Origin: Pseudomonas tohonis
GTDB taxonomy: Bacteria; Pseudomonadota; Gammaproteobacteria; Pseudomonadales; Pseudomonadaceae
DNA length: 64,000 nucleotides
Assembly (NCBI RefSeq): GCF_012767755.2
Contig: NZ_AP023189.1
Coordinates: forward strand, 3,412,001 to 3,476,000
Direction of reading: 5' to 3'
The position numbers and the translations under genes are program-made. This document shows, one piece after another, positions 8,114 through 16,894 of this stretch; the first letter of the stretch is position 1, and the number at the start of each line of letters is the position of its first letter. The notes under the pieces are model-generated. The model was not told the origin of the DNA. It was given only the letters and a program-made list of their open reading frames with translations, and made no database searches.

Positions 8114-8839
8114 TCAGGCCTCCCCGCGCACGTGGCGGCGGTGCTGGTGGATCAGCGTGCCGGCCACTTCGATGGCGATCGCGGCGCCGAGGTAGAGCAG
8201 GGTGGCGATGCCGAAGGCCTGGAAGGTCTTGAAGGTTTCCGTCTCCACCTGGCGCGAGGCGTAGGACAGCTCGGCGAGGCCGATGGCCATGGCCAGCGAG
8301 CTGTTCTTCAGGGCGTTCATGTACTGCCCGAACAGCGGTGGAAGGGCCGTGTGCAGCGCCTGCGGCAGGATGATGCAGCGCCACACCTGGGCGGGTCGCA
8401 GGCCTAGCGCCAGGCCCGCTTCGGCCTGTTGCGGGCGCACCGAGGCGATGCCGGCGCGCAGCTCCTCGGCGATGAAGGCGCTGGTGTAGAGCGAGAGGCC
8501 CAGCGCGGCGGCGAGGAATTCGAAGGACGGCCAGGCCAGCACGAGCGGGCCCAGCGCCCGTTCATGGGGCAGGTTGAGCCAGAACACCAGGTCCTCGGGC
8601 AGCAGCGCGGGCACGCCGAAGTACCAGAAGAACAGCTGCACCAGCAGCGGCGTGTTGCGCAGCACCGAAAGGTAGGCGCGTGCCGGCCAGGACAGGCGGC
8701 CGGGCAACTGGCGGCCGACGGCGACCAGGGCGCCGAGCAGGGTGCCGATGACGCAGACCAGCAGCGAGGTGCCGAGGGTCAGCAGGAAGCCGTCCAGCAG
8801 CCAGTGCAGGTAACGGGGAGCGAGGAGGTCGCCGAACAT
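8114..8839 (-). CDS. Polar amino-acid ABC transporter permease (first)
   Basis: A 241-residue inner-membrane permease of the HisQ/GlnP type. The EAA-like loop (QAEAGLALGLRPAQVWRCII) is easy to see and the hydrophobic profile fits five or six helices. It lies between the binding protein gene (124 bases upstream) and the second permease. The adjacent pair of permeases indicates a heteromeric membrane channel of an amino acid importer. Start MFGDLLAPRYL fits the family. Confidence 0.85.
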   Translation of the reverse strand: MFGDLLAPRYLHWLLDGFLLTLGTSLLVCVIGTLLGALVAVGRQLPGRLSWPARAYLSVLRNTPLLVQLFFWYFGVPALLPEDLVFWLNLPHERALGPLVLAWPSFEFLAAALGLSLYTSAFIAEELRAGIASVRPQQAEAGLALGLRPAQVWRCIILPQALHTALPPLFGQYMNALKNSSLAMAIGLAELSYASRQVETETFKTFQAFGIATLLYLGAAIAIEVAGTLIHQHRRHVRGEA

Positions 8840-8962
8840 TGTCGAGGTCTTTCAATGGGTGATCCCCGCAGGGGCGGGGATCGGGGAGGGAAGGCGTGCG
8901 GTGTGGTCGGTGAGCCCCAGGCCAGCGCTTGGCGCTGGCGGGCCCACCGGTTCATGGCGCGG

Positions 8963-9775
8963 TCAGTGCACCGTGCCGATCTTGTACAGGCGCGCCAGCC
9001 GGGTCTTGGTGTCCGGGCCGAACCAGGTGTCGTAGATGGCCTGGGCGCGGCCCTGGTCTTCCAGTTCCTGCAGGGTCTGGTTGACGTACTCGGTCAGCGC
9101 GGTTTCACCCTTGGGGATGCCGACGCCGATCAGGTCGCTGGAGATGGTGAAGGGCGGCACTTCGTACTTGTCCTTGTCCGGCACGTTGGCCAGCAGGCCG
9201 ATCAGCTTGGGGCCGTCCTGGGTGATGGCCTGGACCTGGCCATTGCGCAGGGCGGTGAAGGCGAAGGGCGTGTCGTCGTAGGCGACCACCTTGGCACCGG
9301 GGAATTTCTCCCGCAGCACGCCCTCGTTGACCGTGCCCTTGTCGACGCCGACGCGCCATGTGTTCAGGTCGTCGGCATTCTTCAGCGTGCCCTTGCGCAC
9401 GATGAACTGCTGGCCGGAGGAGAAGTACGGGATGCTGAAGTTGACCTGTTCGGCCCGCTCCGGGGTGATGGTGAAGTTGGCCAGTACCAGGTCGACCTTG
9501 TTGGCCACCAGCAGCGGCACGCGGTTGGCCGGGTTGGTGGGCTGCAGCTGCAGCTTGACCCCGAGCTTGTCGGCGATGGCGCGGGCATAGTCCACGTCCA
9601 GGCCGGCGAGCTGCTGGGTCTTGCCATCGACGAAGCCGAACGGCGGGTTGCTGTCGAAGGCCGCGACACGCAGGACGCCGGCCTTGCGGATATCGTCGAG
9701 GCGGTCTGCCTGGGCGAGGCCGGAGAGGGTGGAAAGGGCGAGTGCGAGGGCGGTGAGGGCAGTCAGCTTCTTCAT
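8963..9775 (-). CDS. Amino-acid ABC transporter substrate-binding protein
   Basis: A 270-residue periplasmic binding protein with a signal peptide (MKKLTALTALALALSTLSGLAQA). It has the family 3 pattern: DIRKAGVLRVAAFDSNPPFG, then GLDVDYARAIADKLG, and later LANFTITPERAEQVNFSIPY. These bind polar amino acids such as glutamate or aspartate. The frame is open further upstream, but the signal peptide fixes the ATG at 9775, which follows an AAGGAGCTGG Shine-Dalgarno. It is first in a three-gene importer operon running to 7420. Confidence 0.88.
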   Translation of the reverse strand: MKKLTALTALALALSTLSGLAQADRLDDIRKAGVLRVAAFDSNPPFGFVDGKTQQLAGLDVDYARAIADKLGVKLQLQPTNPANRVPLLVANKVDLVLANFTITPERAEQVNFSIPYFSSGQQFIVRKGTLKNADDLNTWRVGVDKGTVNEGVLREKFPGAKVVAYDDTPFAFTALRNGQVQAITQDGPKLIGLLANVPDKDKYEVPPFTISSDLIGVGIPKGETALTEYVNQTLQELEDQGRAQAIYDTWFGPDTKTRLARLYKIGTVH

Positions 9776-10025
9776 GAATATCCAGCTCCTTCGGCGGGCC
9801 CTGGCGCGCATGGCCGGGCTCCGCTCATCTGTCGGGGGCGATCGCTTCCGGGTGGGAAGCGTCGCCGTTCGCCGGTGGGGGTTGCCCGCTGGCGAGGCGA
9901 TTCTGGCAGGGGGCTGAAGCAGACAAAAAAGAATTAATTTGTCTTTTTAAATTCGATTAATGAATAAGCAGGCGGGGCGCGGGTTGCGCTGAAAGCAGCG
10001 GGCTAGAGCGGTTACAGCCCCCAAC
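9776..10025. promoter_or_regulatory. Intergenic region with promoter for the amino-acid importer
   Basis: A 250-base gap without a gene. A short AT-rich block at about 9925-9963 contrasts with the GC-rich surroundings and is the likely promoter for the minus-strand importer operon. No specific operator was recognised. Confidence 0.35.
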
Positions 10026-10343
10026 TCAGGGAGCCGGGCGTTGCGGTAGCACCGATTGGCCGAAGTTGGACCCCATGCGCACGTGGGTCGCGGCGGGCGT
10101 GGCGAGGCCCAACCGGCTGGCCGGGCGGCGCTCGATCGGCACCTGCATCGCGGCCTGGTTGCGCTGGGCAGCCTCGGCGCCTTGCGGGTTGCCCAGGCGT
10201 TGGGTGAGGCAGTCATAGGACAGGGCCTTGTAACCGTTCACCTCGGCGCTGATGCAACTGTTTTGCGCGGTGCCCTCTTCGGCGACGGCCAGCAGGGGCG
10301 CGAGGGCGAGTGCGAGGCCGGCGAGGGCGATGCGAGCGGACAT
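10026..10343 (-). CDS. Small secreted protein of unknown function
   Basis: A 105-residue protein with a signal peptide ending around LLAVAEEG. The mature part has two Cys residues (CISAEVNGYKALSYDCLTQ), likely a disulfide, and a Pro/Arg-rich tail. The ATG at 10343 is chosen because GGAGG lies ten bases upstream and the signal peptide begins there (MSARIALAGLALALAP). It is divergent from the STN-domain gene at 10517. I do not recognise a family with confidence. Confidence 0.55.
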   Translation of the reverse strand: MSARIALAGLALALAPLLAVAEEGTAQNSCISAEVNGYKALSYDCLTQRLGNPQGAEAAQRNQAAMQVPIERRPASRLGLATPAATHVRMGSNFGQSVLPQRPAP

Positions 10344-10516
10344 GATTGCCTCCATGTGCTGGATCATTGCCGGGAAATCTACGGTAAAAGCGCCGTCATC
10401 GCTGCGAAGTCTTTTTTGCAACGCCCGTCACACAATCGACATGAACAGCCATCAGGATGGCTTTCCTGAGTCAAGCCAGCGATGCATCGACACGCAGTAC
10501 GGGTCGGAATCCGCCT

Positions 10517-11236
10517 ATGTCAATGGAAGCCGTGGCGAGGGGCTGCCTCGCGCCAGCGGTGCTGATCGTTCTCCTCGTCGCAGCCTGCTGCCTGGCGGCC
10601 TTGCCGTGCCAGGCGGGGGCGGGCGAGGGCCGGGCCGGAAACGGCCCGATGGACTTCGACCTGCCGGCGCAGGACCTGCCCAAGGCACTGGAGCGCTTCA
10701 GCGAAACCAGCGGCATGGCCATCCTGGTGGACCGCGAACTCACTCGCGGGCGGCGCTCGGCTTCGGTCACCGGCCGGCTGGCCCCGCGCGAGGCGTTGGC
10801 GAGGCTGCTGGCCGGCACCGGGCTCATGGCCCAGCACAGCGAGGGCCGTGCCTTCACCGTGCTGCCGGCAAGGGTTTCGAGCGCGCCTGCGGGGCGCAAC
10901 CACGGCGCCACGACGCGCTGGGAACAGGGCAGCTTCGCGGCGGCCCTGCAAGGTGCATTGGGGAAGGCCTTGTGCGGTTCCCCACTGACCCGGCCAGGGG
11001 CCTATCGCGCGGCGTTGCAGCTGTGGATCGGCCCGGTGGGCGTGGTGGAACACAGCCGCCTGCTGGGGCCGACCGGTGATTTGCAGCGCGATGCGGCGCT
11101 GGTGGAAAGCCTGCGGGGCCTGACGATCGACAGGGCGCCACCGTCCTCCCTGCCCCAGCCGGTCACCGTGCTGGTGGTGCCGGAGGCGGCCGCCAGCATG
11201 GAATGCAACAAGTGGGAAGGAGCTGCGGGGGCATGA
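10517..11236 (+). CDS. Stand-alone STN-domain protein (VreA-like)
   Basis: A 239-residue exported protein: a hydrophobic signal (about residues 10-32), then a secretin/TonB short N-terminal (STN) domain, with MDFDLPAQDLPKALERFSET and the paired strand SVTGRLAPREALARLLAGTG. In TonB-dependent receptors this domain carries a signal to a FecR-type anti-sigma factor. Here there is no beta-barrel, as in the VreA protein of the P. aeruginosa PUMA3 system. The C-terminal half is not recognised. The stop overlaps the sigma factor start (ATGA, 11233-11236), so the three genes form an operon. The start is uncertain (10457 is also in frame), with no strong ribosome site. Confidence 0.7.
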   Translation: MSMEAVARGCLAPAVLIVLLVAACCLAALPCQAGAGEGRAGNGPMDFDLPAQDLPKALERFSETSGMAILVDRELTRGRRSASVTGRLAPREALARLLAGTGLMAQHSEGRAFTVLPARVSSAPAGRNHGATTRWEQGSFAAALQGALGKALCGSPLTRPGAYRAALQLWIGPVGVVEHSRLLGPTGDLQRDAALVESLRGLTIDRAPPSSLPQPVTVLVVPEAAASMECNKWEGAAGA

Positions 11237-11778
11237 ATGACAAGGAGCGTGGCACCATGCTCAGGCTGTTTCTGGCCTCCTACGAGGAGTTCCGGACACG
11301 CCTGAGGCGGCGCCTGGGGTCGGATGACCTGGCCAACGATGTGCTCCACGAAACCTACCTGCGCCTGGACCGCATGGACGAGCCGGAGGATGTGCACAAG
11401 CCCGGCGCCTACCTCTATCGCATGGCCCTCAACGTCGCCGCCGACCGCCGCGCCCAGGACGCGCGCCTGCTCACCGGCGAGGAAGTCGAGGAGCTCCTGC
11501 ACCTGGGCGAAGAACACCTCGACCCGGCGGTGATCGTCGGCGGGCAGATCGAGATCCGCGCGCTGGTCACCGCGCTGGCGGAGCTGACGCCCCGGCGCCG
11601 GCAGATCCTCATCGCCGCTCGCATGGAGGAGGTGCCGCACCTGGAGATTTCCCGGCGCTTCGGCATCTCCACGCGCATGGTGGAGAAGGAGCTGAAGGCC
11701 GCGCTGGGCCATTGCGCCGCCCGCCTGGAAAGAAAAGTGGTGCAACGGTTCGGTCCCGGCGCCGGAAAACAGTCATAG
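11233..11778 (+). CDS. ECF sigma factor, FecI type (VreI-like)
   Basis: A 181-residue extracytoplasmic-function sigma factor. Region 2 includes LGSDDLANDVLHETYLRL and PGAYLYRMALNVAADRRAQD. Region 4 includes LTPRRRQILIAARMEEVPH and an HTH in EISRRFGISTRMVEKELKAA. This class is held inactive by a FecR-type membrane protein, here the next gene, and released by a periplasmic signal, here presumably the STN protein before it. The ATG at 11233 overlaps the previous stop and has AAGGAG upstream. Its target promoters cannot be told from the sequence. Confidence 0.85.
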   Translation: MNDKERGTMLRLFLASYEEFRTRLRRRLGSDDLANDVLHETYLRLDRMDEPEDVHKPGAYLYRMALNVAADRRAQDARLLTGEEVEELLHLGEEHLDPAVIVGGQIEIRALVTALAELTPRRRQILIAARMEEVPHLEISRRFGISTRMVEKELKAALGHCAARLERKVVQRFGPGAGKQS

Positions 11779-11830
11779 GGTCGAGGGGCGGCACGAGCGC
11801 CCCGCCGATCACTCCCGAGAACAGCTGCGC

Positions 11831-12799
11831 TTGAACGACGACGCCATGACAGGACCCGATTCCGGCACCGCCGGGCAGACCCGGCTGGAGGACGAAGCCC
11901 GGGCCTGGTTGCTCCGCCTCACCTCCGGCCATGCCACCACCCGTGACGCCGAAGCCTTCCGCCTGTGGTGCGCGCAAAGCGAGCAGCACTGCGCGGCCTT
12001 CACCCGCGCCCGGCAACTGTGGCAGGCCCTGGCGCCCGCTGCCGTGGCGCTGCAGCAACCTGCTGTCCCGGCGTCCAGGCTGCCGTCCCGGCGCTTCGGC
12101 CGGCGCGCGTTTCTCGGCGGCGCCATCGCGGCTTCCCTTGCCGTGGTGCTGGTACGGCCCTCGTTGCCCGGGGCGCTGTCCGGCCTGGGCGCCGACTACA
12201 GCACCGAGGTGGGCGAGCAGCGCCGCGTGGATTTCGCGGAGGGGCTGACCCTGGAGCTCAACACCCGTACCCGCATCAACCGGCGCCCGCTGGGCGGCGG
12301 CGTGGCGGGCATCGAACTGCTCGAAGGCGAGGTGGAGGTGCTGGCCAGGGCGCCGATCCGCGTGGTGGCCGGAGCCGGCACCCTGGATGCGGCCGGCGCG
12401 CGTTTCAACGTGCGCGCGGTGGGCGATGCCATCTGCGTCACCTGCCTGGAAGGCAGCCTGGCCGTGGAGGTGCGCGGACGCAGCCTGCTGCTGCCGCCTG
12501 GCCGACAGCTGAGCTATGACCCGCATGGGCGCAGCGAGCCCATGGCCTTCGACCCGGCGGTGGTCATGGCCTGGCGCGAGCAACTGCTGGTGTTCGATGA
12601 CGCCCCGCTGGCGGCGGTGATCGATGAGATCAACCGCTACCGCCCGGGGATGATCCTGCTGGTCAACGGCGAGCTCGGCCGGCGCAAGGTGCAGGCCCGC
12701 TTCCGCCTCGACCAGCTGGCCGAGGTCGCTTCCCTGATCCGCGAGGCCTACGGCGCGACCGTGACCGAATTGCCGGGCGGGGTGGTGCTGGTCAGTTGA
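11831..12799 (+). CDS. FecR-type anti-sigma factor (VreR-like)
   Basis: A 322-residue protein with the FecR plan: a cytoplasmic domain binding the sigma factor (EARAWLLRLTSG, then AFRLWCAQSEQHCAAFTRA), one membrane helix (about residues 97-115, after an Arg-rich stretch), and a periplasmic FecR domain (YSTEVGEQRRVDFAEGLTLE). The C-terminus (DDAPLAAVIDEINRYRPG) is an STN-like subdomain that could contact the STN protein. The start is uncertain: a TTG at 11831 or an ATG at 11846, neither with a clear ribosome site. It closes the three-gene signalling operon. Confidence 0.82.
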   Translation: MNDDAMTGPDSGTAGQTRLEDEARAWLLRLTSGHATTRDAEAFRLWCAQSEQHCAAFTRARQLWQALAPAAVALQQPAVPASRLPSRRFGRRAFLGGAIAASLAVVLVRPSLPGALSGLGADYSTEVGEQRRVDFAEGLTLELNTRTRINRRPLGGGVAGIELLEGEVEVLARAPIRVVAGAGTLDAAGARFNVRAVGDAICVTCLEGSLAVEVRGRSLLLPPGRQLSYDPHGRSEPMAFDPAVVMAWREQLLVFDDAPLAAVIDEINRYRPGMILLVNGELGRRKVQARFRLDQLAEVASLIREAYGATVTELPGGVVLVS

Positions 12800-12821
12800 T
12801 CGGTGCCACGCGTATGCAGCT

Positions 12822-12950
12822 TTCGTATTTCGTAGGATGGCGTAGAGCGAAGCGAAACCCATGCGGTGGATCCGTCAACAGCTCCAGGCGTGCGGGTAGA
12901 GTGGCGATGCTGCGCATCGCTGGGCGACTGAAGTCGCCCCTACAGTCGTT
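12822..12950. repeat. Dispersed intergenic repeats
   Basis: The gap after the anti-sigma gene carries two repeat types seen widely between Pseudomonas genes: a GTAGGATGGCGTAGAGCGAA-type element starting at about 12832, and a palindromic block (GCGATGCTGCGCATCGC, then GGGCGACTGAAGTCGCCC) at about 12902-12938. The second recalls the REP unit at 2402-2437. Confidence 0.45.
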
Positions 12951-12977
12951 CACACATTGCCTACATCCCGATAACGC

Positions 12978-13004
12978 AACGGCCCGGATGATCCGGGCCG
13001 TTGG
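12978..13004 (-). terminator. Strong hairpin after the small membrane protein gene
   Basis: AACGGCCCGGA-TGA-TCCGGGCCGTT forms an eleven-pair stem directly downstream of the minus-strand gene that ends at 13009. It could also act on plus-strand transcripts from the signalling operon. The T-run is short. Confidence 0.55.
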
Positions 13005-13008
13005 CGTT

Positions 13009-13134
13009 TCAGGTGGCTTCATCCTCCGCGGGTGGCGGCTTGCGGGGCTCGCGCAGGTGGTCGAAATAGAACAGAACCAGGCCGAAGACGACGATGAGGC
13101 CGACGATGGCCAGGCCGATATGAGCGTTCTGCAT
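13009..13134 (-). CDS. Small single-helix membrane protein (41 aa)
   Basis: Reading the minus strand from the ATG at 13134 gives 41 residues: a short polar start (MQNAHIG), one strong hydrophobic helix (LAIVGLIVVFGLVLFYF) and a charged, Pro-rich tail ending at a TGA. It is followed at once by an eleven-pair terminator hairpin. The helix, the codon use and the terminator support a real gene. No family was recognised; the ribosome binding site is weak. Confidence 0.5.
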   Translation of the reverse strand: MQNAHIGLAIVGLIVVFGLVLFYFDHLREPRKPPPAEDEAT

Positions 13135-13395
13135 CGAAGATTCCGTTTCCAGGAAAGCATGGGCTCAGGGCTGGCGGGGATTGTCGGCCAGGGGGCGGGG
13201 GGAGGCCATCGGCGTTGCGGCAAAAGGCTGTAGGGAAGGGCGGAGCCAGGGCGGGAAGCCGCAACGACGCCCCTGCTGCTGAGAAACAGGTGACGGCCCA
13301 TCGCCAAACCGAACGGTGATCTGGACACGCACGCCGGGAGTGGTGGCCGTTGCGGAAAAACGCTAGGTTTGCCGCTTTCACAATGGAGCAATGAC

Positions 13396-13806
13396 ATGGA
13401 TAACCCGTTCCAGCCCCCGGCAGCCGATGCCGTGACAGACAGGACAGACGATAAACCGGGCGTTACCTCCATCGCGCTGCGCCTGGCTATCCTGGCGTTC
13501 TGCTCGGCCCAGTTCCTCGCGCTGCTGTGGAACCGCGGGGTGGTCTGGGAGGCCATGAGAACCGGGGAGATTTCCATACTCGCCGGCGCGGCGAGTGTCC
13601 TCTTCGCGCTGCTGCTGATGCTTGCCGGGGTGTTGCTGTTCTTCTCCCGCAAATCGGCGTTGTGGCTGCTGCTGGCCTACCTGCCGTACCAGCTGTACTG
13701 GCTGGTGAGCGCACAGGAGCGCGGCATGCTGCTGCTTTGCCTCCTTTCGCTCGGCTGCCTCACCGGCTGCCTGGTCTATTGCTGGCGGCTCAGGCGGGCG
13801 GCGTGA
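13396..13806 (+). CDS. Small multi-pass membrane protein of unknown function
   Basis: A 136-residue protein with a polar N-terminus (MDNPFQPPAADA) and about four hydrophobic segments, ending in Arg-rich WRLRRAA. The MDNPFxxP opening is common in small bacterial DUF membrane proteins of unknown role. The ATG at 13396 has GGAGC upstream. A truncated copy of its first 35 or so codons and its leader lies at 5601-5723. Function is unknown. Confidence 0.65.
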   Translation: MDNPFQPPAADAVTDRTDDKPGVTSIALRLAILAFCSAQFLALLWNRGVVWEAMRTGEISILAGAASVLFALLLMLAGVLLFFSRKSALWLLLAYLPYQLYWLVSAQERGMLLLCLLSLGCLTGCLVYCWRLRRAA

Positions 13807-13981
13807 TGATCCGGGCCCGCATGGCGGGCCTCGCGGGCGGATGTCGCGCACAGTCCGCACATTTTTCACGCCGCTTGGTGCCCCGGACCTTGGCGCGATA
13901 GTGGCCTTTGGCTAGAGTCGCCCGACGCCGACAGCACCCCGCGACGGCCACACCCTTCATGGACAGAAACAGGGACCTGAA

Positions 13982-16309
13982 ATGGACTCCATCTACCCGC
14001 CCGGGCCCGCCAGCGTGCCGGCCAACCTCAGCCAACCGAGCGCGTCCTACCGCCGCCAGGCGATGCTCGCGATGGCCGGCCTCGGCGCCTTCATCCTGCT
14101 GTACTTCTCCATCGCCGCCTGTTTCGCCTGGAGCAGCTACCGCCTCATCAACCTGGCGCTGGTGGATGCCAAGCACGCCTGGATCTGCTGGCTGGTCGGC
14201 CTCTGCGCCGGCTTCCTGGCGCTGTTCATGATCAAGGCGCTGTTCTTCTTCAAGAAGGGCAGCGATGTCCCTGGACTTGAGATCGACGCCCAGCAGGAGC
14301 CCCGTCTCTTCGAGTTCCTGCACAGGCTGGCCGACCAGGCCGGCGCGCCGAGGCCGCACCGGGTGTTCCTCGCCGATAACGTCAACGCGGCGGTGTTCTA
14401 TGACCTGTCGCTGCTGAACCTGCTGTTCCCCTCGAAGAAGAACCTGATCATCGGCCTGGGGCTGGTGAACGTCCTCACCCTGAGCGAGTTCAAGGCGGTG
14501 CTGGCCCACGAGTTCGGCCACTTCGGCCAGAAGAGCATGGCGGTCGGGCGCTGGGTCTACGTGGCCCAGCAGATCGCCGCGCACATCGTTGCCAAGCGCG
14601 ATGCCCTGGACAAGTTCCTGCGCATGCTGTCGCGCACCGACATCCGCGTGGCCTGGATCGGCATGGCGCTGACGCTGGTGGTCTGGTCCATCCGTTCGCT
14701 GCTGGAAACCGCCTTCAACCTGGTGCTGATGGCCCAGCGCGCCCTGTCGCGCGAGATGGAATTCCAGGCGGACCTGGTGGCCGTATCGCTGACCGGCAGC
14801 GACGCCCTGGTGCATGCGCTGCAGAAGCTGCAGGCCGCCGACGACGCCTGGGACCGGGCTTTGGGCTTTGGCTATGGCGAGCTGCACGAAGGGCGCCGGG
14901 TGAGAGACCTGTTCGCCGTGCAGAGCCGCGTGCTGGAGCACATGCGCCAGGTGCTCAATGACCCGGGCTACGGTGATGTGCCGCAGCTGCCGGAGCAGGC
15001 CCGCGAGGCCCATCGCGTGTTCCAGAGCGAGTTCGCCCAGCCGCCGAAGATGTGGGCGACCCACCCGCAGAACCACGAGCGCGAGGACAACGCCAAGCGC
15101 CTCTACGTACCGGCCGAGCTGGATCCGCGCAGCGCCTGGTGCGTGTTCGCCGATGCGCAGGTGGTGCGTGAGGCCATGACCCGGCGCCTGCTGCAACAGG
15201 AAGAAGACAAGGAGCCGGTCGCGCAGGAAGAGGCCCTGCAGGCCCTGGACCGCCAGTTCGCCCTGGAGACCCTCAACAGCCGCTATCGCGGTGCCTACCT
15301 CGGCCGTTCGGTGGTGCGCCACGCGGCCAATGTCGAAGCGCTCTACGCGCTCGACCTGGACGATGCACTGGGCCAGCTGGAACAGCTCTACCCGGAAAGC
15401 CTGCACGGCCAGCTCGAGCAGCTGCGCGCCCTGGAACGTGAGAAGGCCCTGCTCGAAGCCCTGCGGGCCGGTATCTACAAGGCGCCCGGTGGCGTTATCC
15501 GCCACCGCGACCGCACCCTGCAACCGCGCGAACTGCCGGCGGCCATCGAAGCCATGCGCCAGGAGTGCGAGGCGGCGCAGCGCGAGATCATCGACCACGA
15601 CCGCCGTTGCCGCAGCGCCCACCGCGCGGCGGCCTCCCAGCTGCAGGCCGGCTGGGACGCCTACCTGGAGTCCACCCTGGCGGTGCTGCACTACGCCGAC
15701 CACTGTGGCGCGAGCGTGCGCGACGCCCAGGGCCTGCTGGCCAACGTGGTGGCGGTGGTCACCGCCGACGGCAAGGTGAGCAACCGTGAACTCAAGCGTG
15801 TGATCAAGGCGGGGGCCGAGCTGCACCGGGTGCTGGGCGGCGTCTACCGGCAGGCCGGGGATGTCGCGCTGAACCCCGAGCTGCTCGGCGACCTGGGCAT
15901 CCAGAGCTGGGCGGAGGCACTCGGGCACTTCCAGTTGCCGGCCCCGGACAAGCAGAACATCGGCGAGTGGATGAACGTCATCGACGGCTGGACCAACGCC
16001 CTGGCCAATGCGCTGGGCCAACTGCGCCAGGCCGTACTGATCCGCCTGCTGCAAGGCGAGGCACGGGTGGCGGAGATGCTGCGCAGTGGCGAGCCGGCGG
16101 AAGCGGCACCCGAGGCATCGCGGGTTCCGCCGCCCTTCGAGACCCTGCTGCCGGGCAGCGAGCGCCAGCTGCAGACGCGCCTGGGCCTTTGGGATCGTTT
16201 CCAGACGGCCGACGGCTTCTTCCCGGCGCTGGTGCGGTTGGTCGTGGCGGTGAGCATCGTCGGCGTGGCCCTGATGCTCGGCGCGACCCTGGAGCTGTTC
16301 TTCTTCTGA
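13982..16309 (+). CDS. Large membrane-bound M48-family metalloprotease
   Basis: A 775-residue protein. Two hydrophobic segments lie at about residues 28-52 and 62-82, then a zinc protease domain with HEFGH near residue 177 in VLAHEFGHFGQKS and a third-ligand region REMEFQADLVAV near residue 257, as in HtpX/Ste24-type M48 enzymes. A long helical, charged region follows (about 340-690), then a C-terminal hydrophobic segment. It is far longer than HtpX (about 290 aa), so the C-terminal part is extra. AGGGA before the ATG supports the start. It appears to be monocistronic; the substrate is unknown. Confidence 0.82.
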   Translation: MDSIYPPGPASVPANLSQPSASYRRQAMLAMAGLGAFILLYFSIAACFAWSSYRLINLALVDAKHAWICWLVGLCAGFLALFMIKALFFFKKGSDVPGLEIDAQQEPRLFEFLHRLADQAGAPRPHRVFLADNVNAAVFYDLSLLNLLFPSKKNLIIGLGLVNVLTLSEFKAVLAHEFGHFGQKSMAVGRWVYVAQQIAAHIVAKRDALDKFLRMLSRTDIRVAWIGMALTLVVWSIRSLLETAFNLVLMAQRALSREMEFQADLVAVSLTGSDALVHALQKLQAADDAWDRALGFGYGELHEGRRVRDLFAVQSRVLEHMRQVLNDPGYGDVPQLPEQAREAHRVFQSEFAQPPKMWATHPQNHEREDNAKRLYVPAELDPRSAWCVFADAQVVREAMTRRLLQQEEDKEPVAQEEALQALDRQFALETLNSRYRGAYLGRSVVRHAANVEALYALDLDDALGQLEQLYPESLHGQLEQLRALEREKALLEALRAGIYKAPGGVIRHRDRTLQPRELPAAIEAMRQECEAAQREIIDHDRRCRSAHRAAASQLQAGWDAYLESTLAVLHYADHCGASVRDAQGLLANVVAVVTADGKVSNRELKRVIKAGAELHRVLGGVYRQAGDVALNPELLGDLGIQSWAEALGHFQLPAPDKQNIGEWMNVIDGWTNALANALGQLRQAVLIRLLQGEARVAEMLRSGEPAEAAPEASRVPPPFETLLPGSERQLQTRLGLWDRFQTADGFFPALVRLVVAVSIVGVALMLGATLELFFF

Positions 16310-16316
16310 TCCACCG

Positions 16317-16349
16317 CCCTCGCTCCACTCGAACCGGGTGGAGCAAGGG
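16317..16349. terminator. Bidirectional terminator hairpin between convergent genes
   Basis: CCCTCGCTCCAC and GTGGAGCAAGGG pair with a single mismatch around a nine-base loop. The hairpin lies between the M48 protease stop (16309) and the stop of the opposing gene (16359), where a shared terminator is expected. Confidence 0.55.
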
Positions 16350-16358
16350 CCACGCTGG

Positions 16359-16862
16359 CTACTCGGTCTTGAACCTGATCCGGTTCACCCGGTACTCGAT
16401 CATGCTGCTGTGGGCCAGCATGGAGTTGAGCCATTCATCCGCCACCTCCTTGCGGGTGAATGCCCCCATCGAGGCGACCCGCTTCCAGTGCTTCTCCTCG
16501 CGCAGGCGCGACTCCAGCACGTAGACGGATTCGATGCCCGGGTCCTGGTACCAGGCGGGCTGGGCGTCCCTGCGCTGCTCCAGTTCACGCAACTGCTTGA
16601 GCAACGACTTGGCCTTGCCCTCCCATTCCCGCGCCTTGTGCTCGGCCCGGGCCTGCGCCTCGAGGGCCTGGTCGCGCTGCGATCGCAACTCGACGGTGCT
16701 TTCGAGGGCCTGCTGGGCACGCTCATTTATCGTTACGGAATCGGCGTTACGTTTTTGCGCCTGACGCTCGCGGTAGGCGCGCTGGCGCTCCGCATTGCTC
16801 ATGGCGTTGCCGGTGGCGGGGCGGCCGCGCTTGCGGGCGCCGGGGGAGTCGGGGGTATCCAT
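16359..16862 (-). CDS. Coiled-coil protein with basic N-terminus, putative DNA-binding
   Basis: A 167-residue, highly charged protein. Residues 1-40 contain an RKRGRPATGNAMS motif resembling an AT-hook/basic region and NAERQRAYRERQAQKR. The middle (about 50-110) is a long coiled coil, and the C-terminus is a compact WLNSMLAHSSMIEYR region. The ATG at 16862 is favoured by AGGA upstream. Two palindromes lie just upstream (16895-16929), so autoregulation is plausible. It recalls KfrA-type DNA-binding coiled-coil proteins, but I cannot assign the family. Confidence 0.6.
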   Translation of the reverse strand: MDTPDSPGARKRGRPATGNAMSNAERQRAYRERQAQKRNADSVTINERAQQALESTVELRSQRDQALEAQARAEHKAREWEGKAKSLLKQLRELEQRRDAQPAWYQDPGIESVYVLESRLREEKHWKRVASMGAFTRKEVADEWLNSMLAHSSMIEYRVNRIRFKTE

Positions 16863-16894
16863 GGGGCCGTTCCTGGGAAGACGGCGCAATTCTA

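Noticed and set aside
13790..16054. 754-codon minus-strand frame opposite the M48 protease gene
   Set aside because: Antisense shadow: it lacks recognisable domains, while the plus strand carries HEFGH and membrane helices.
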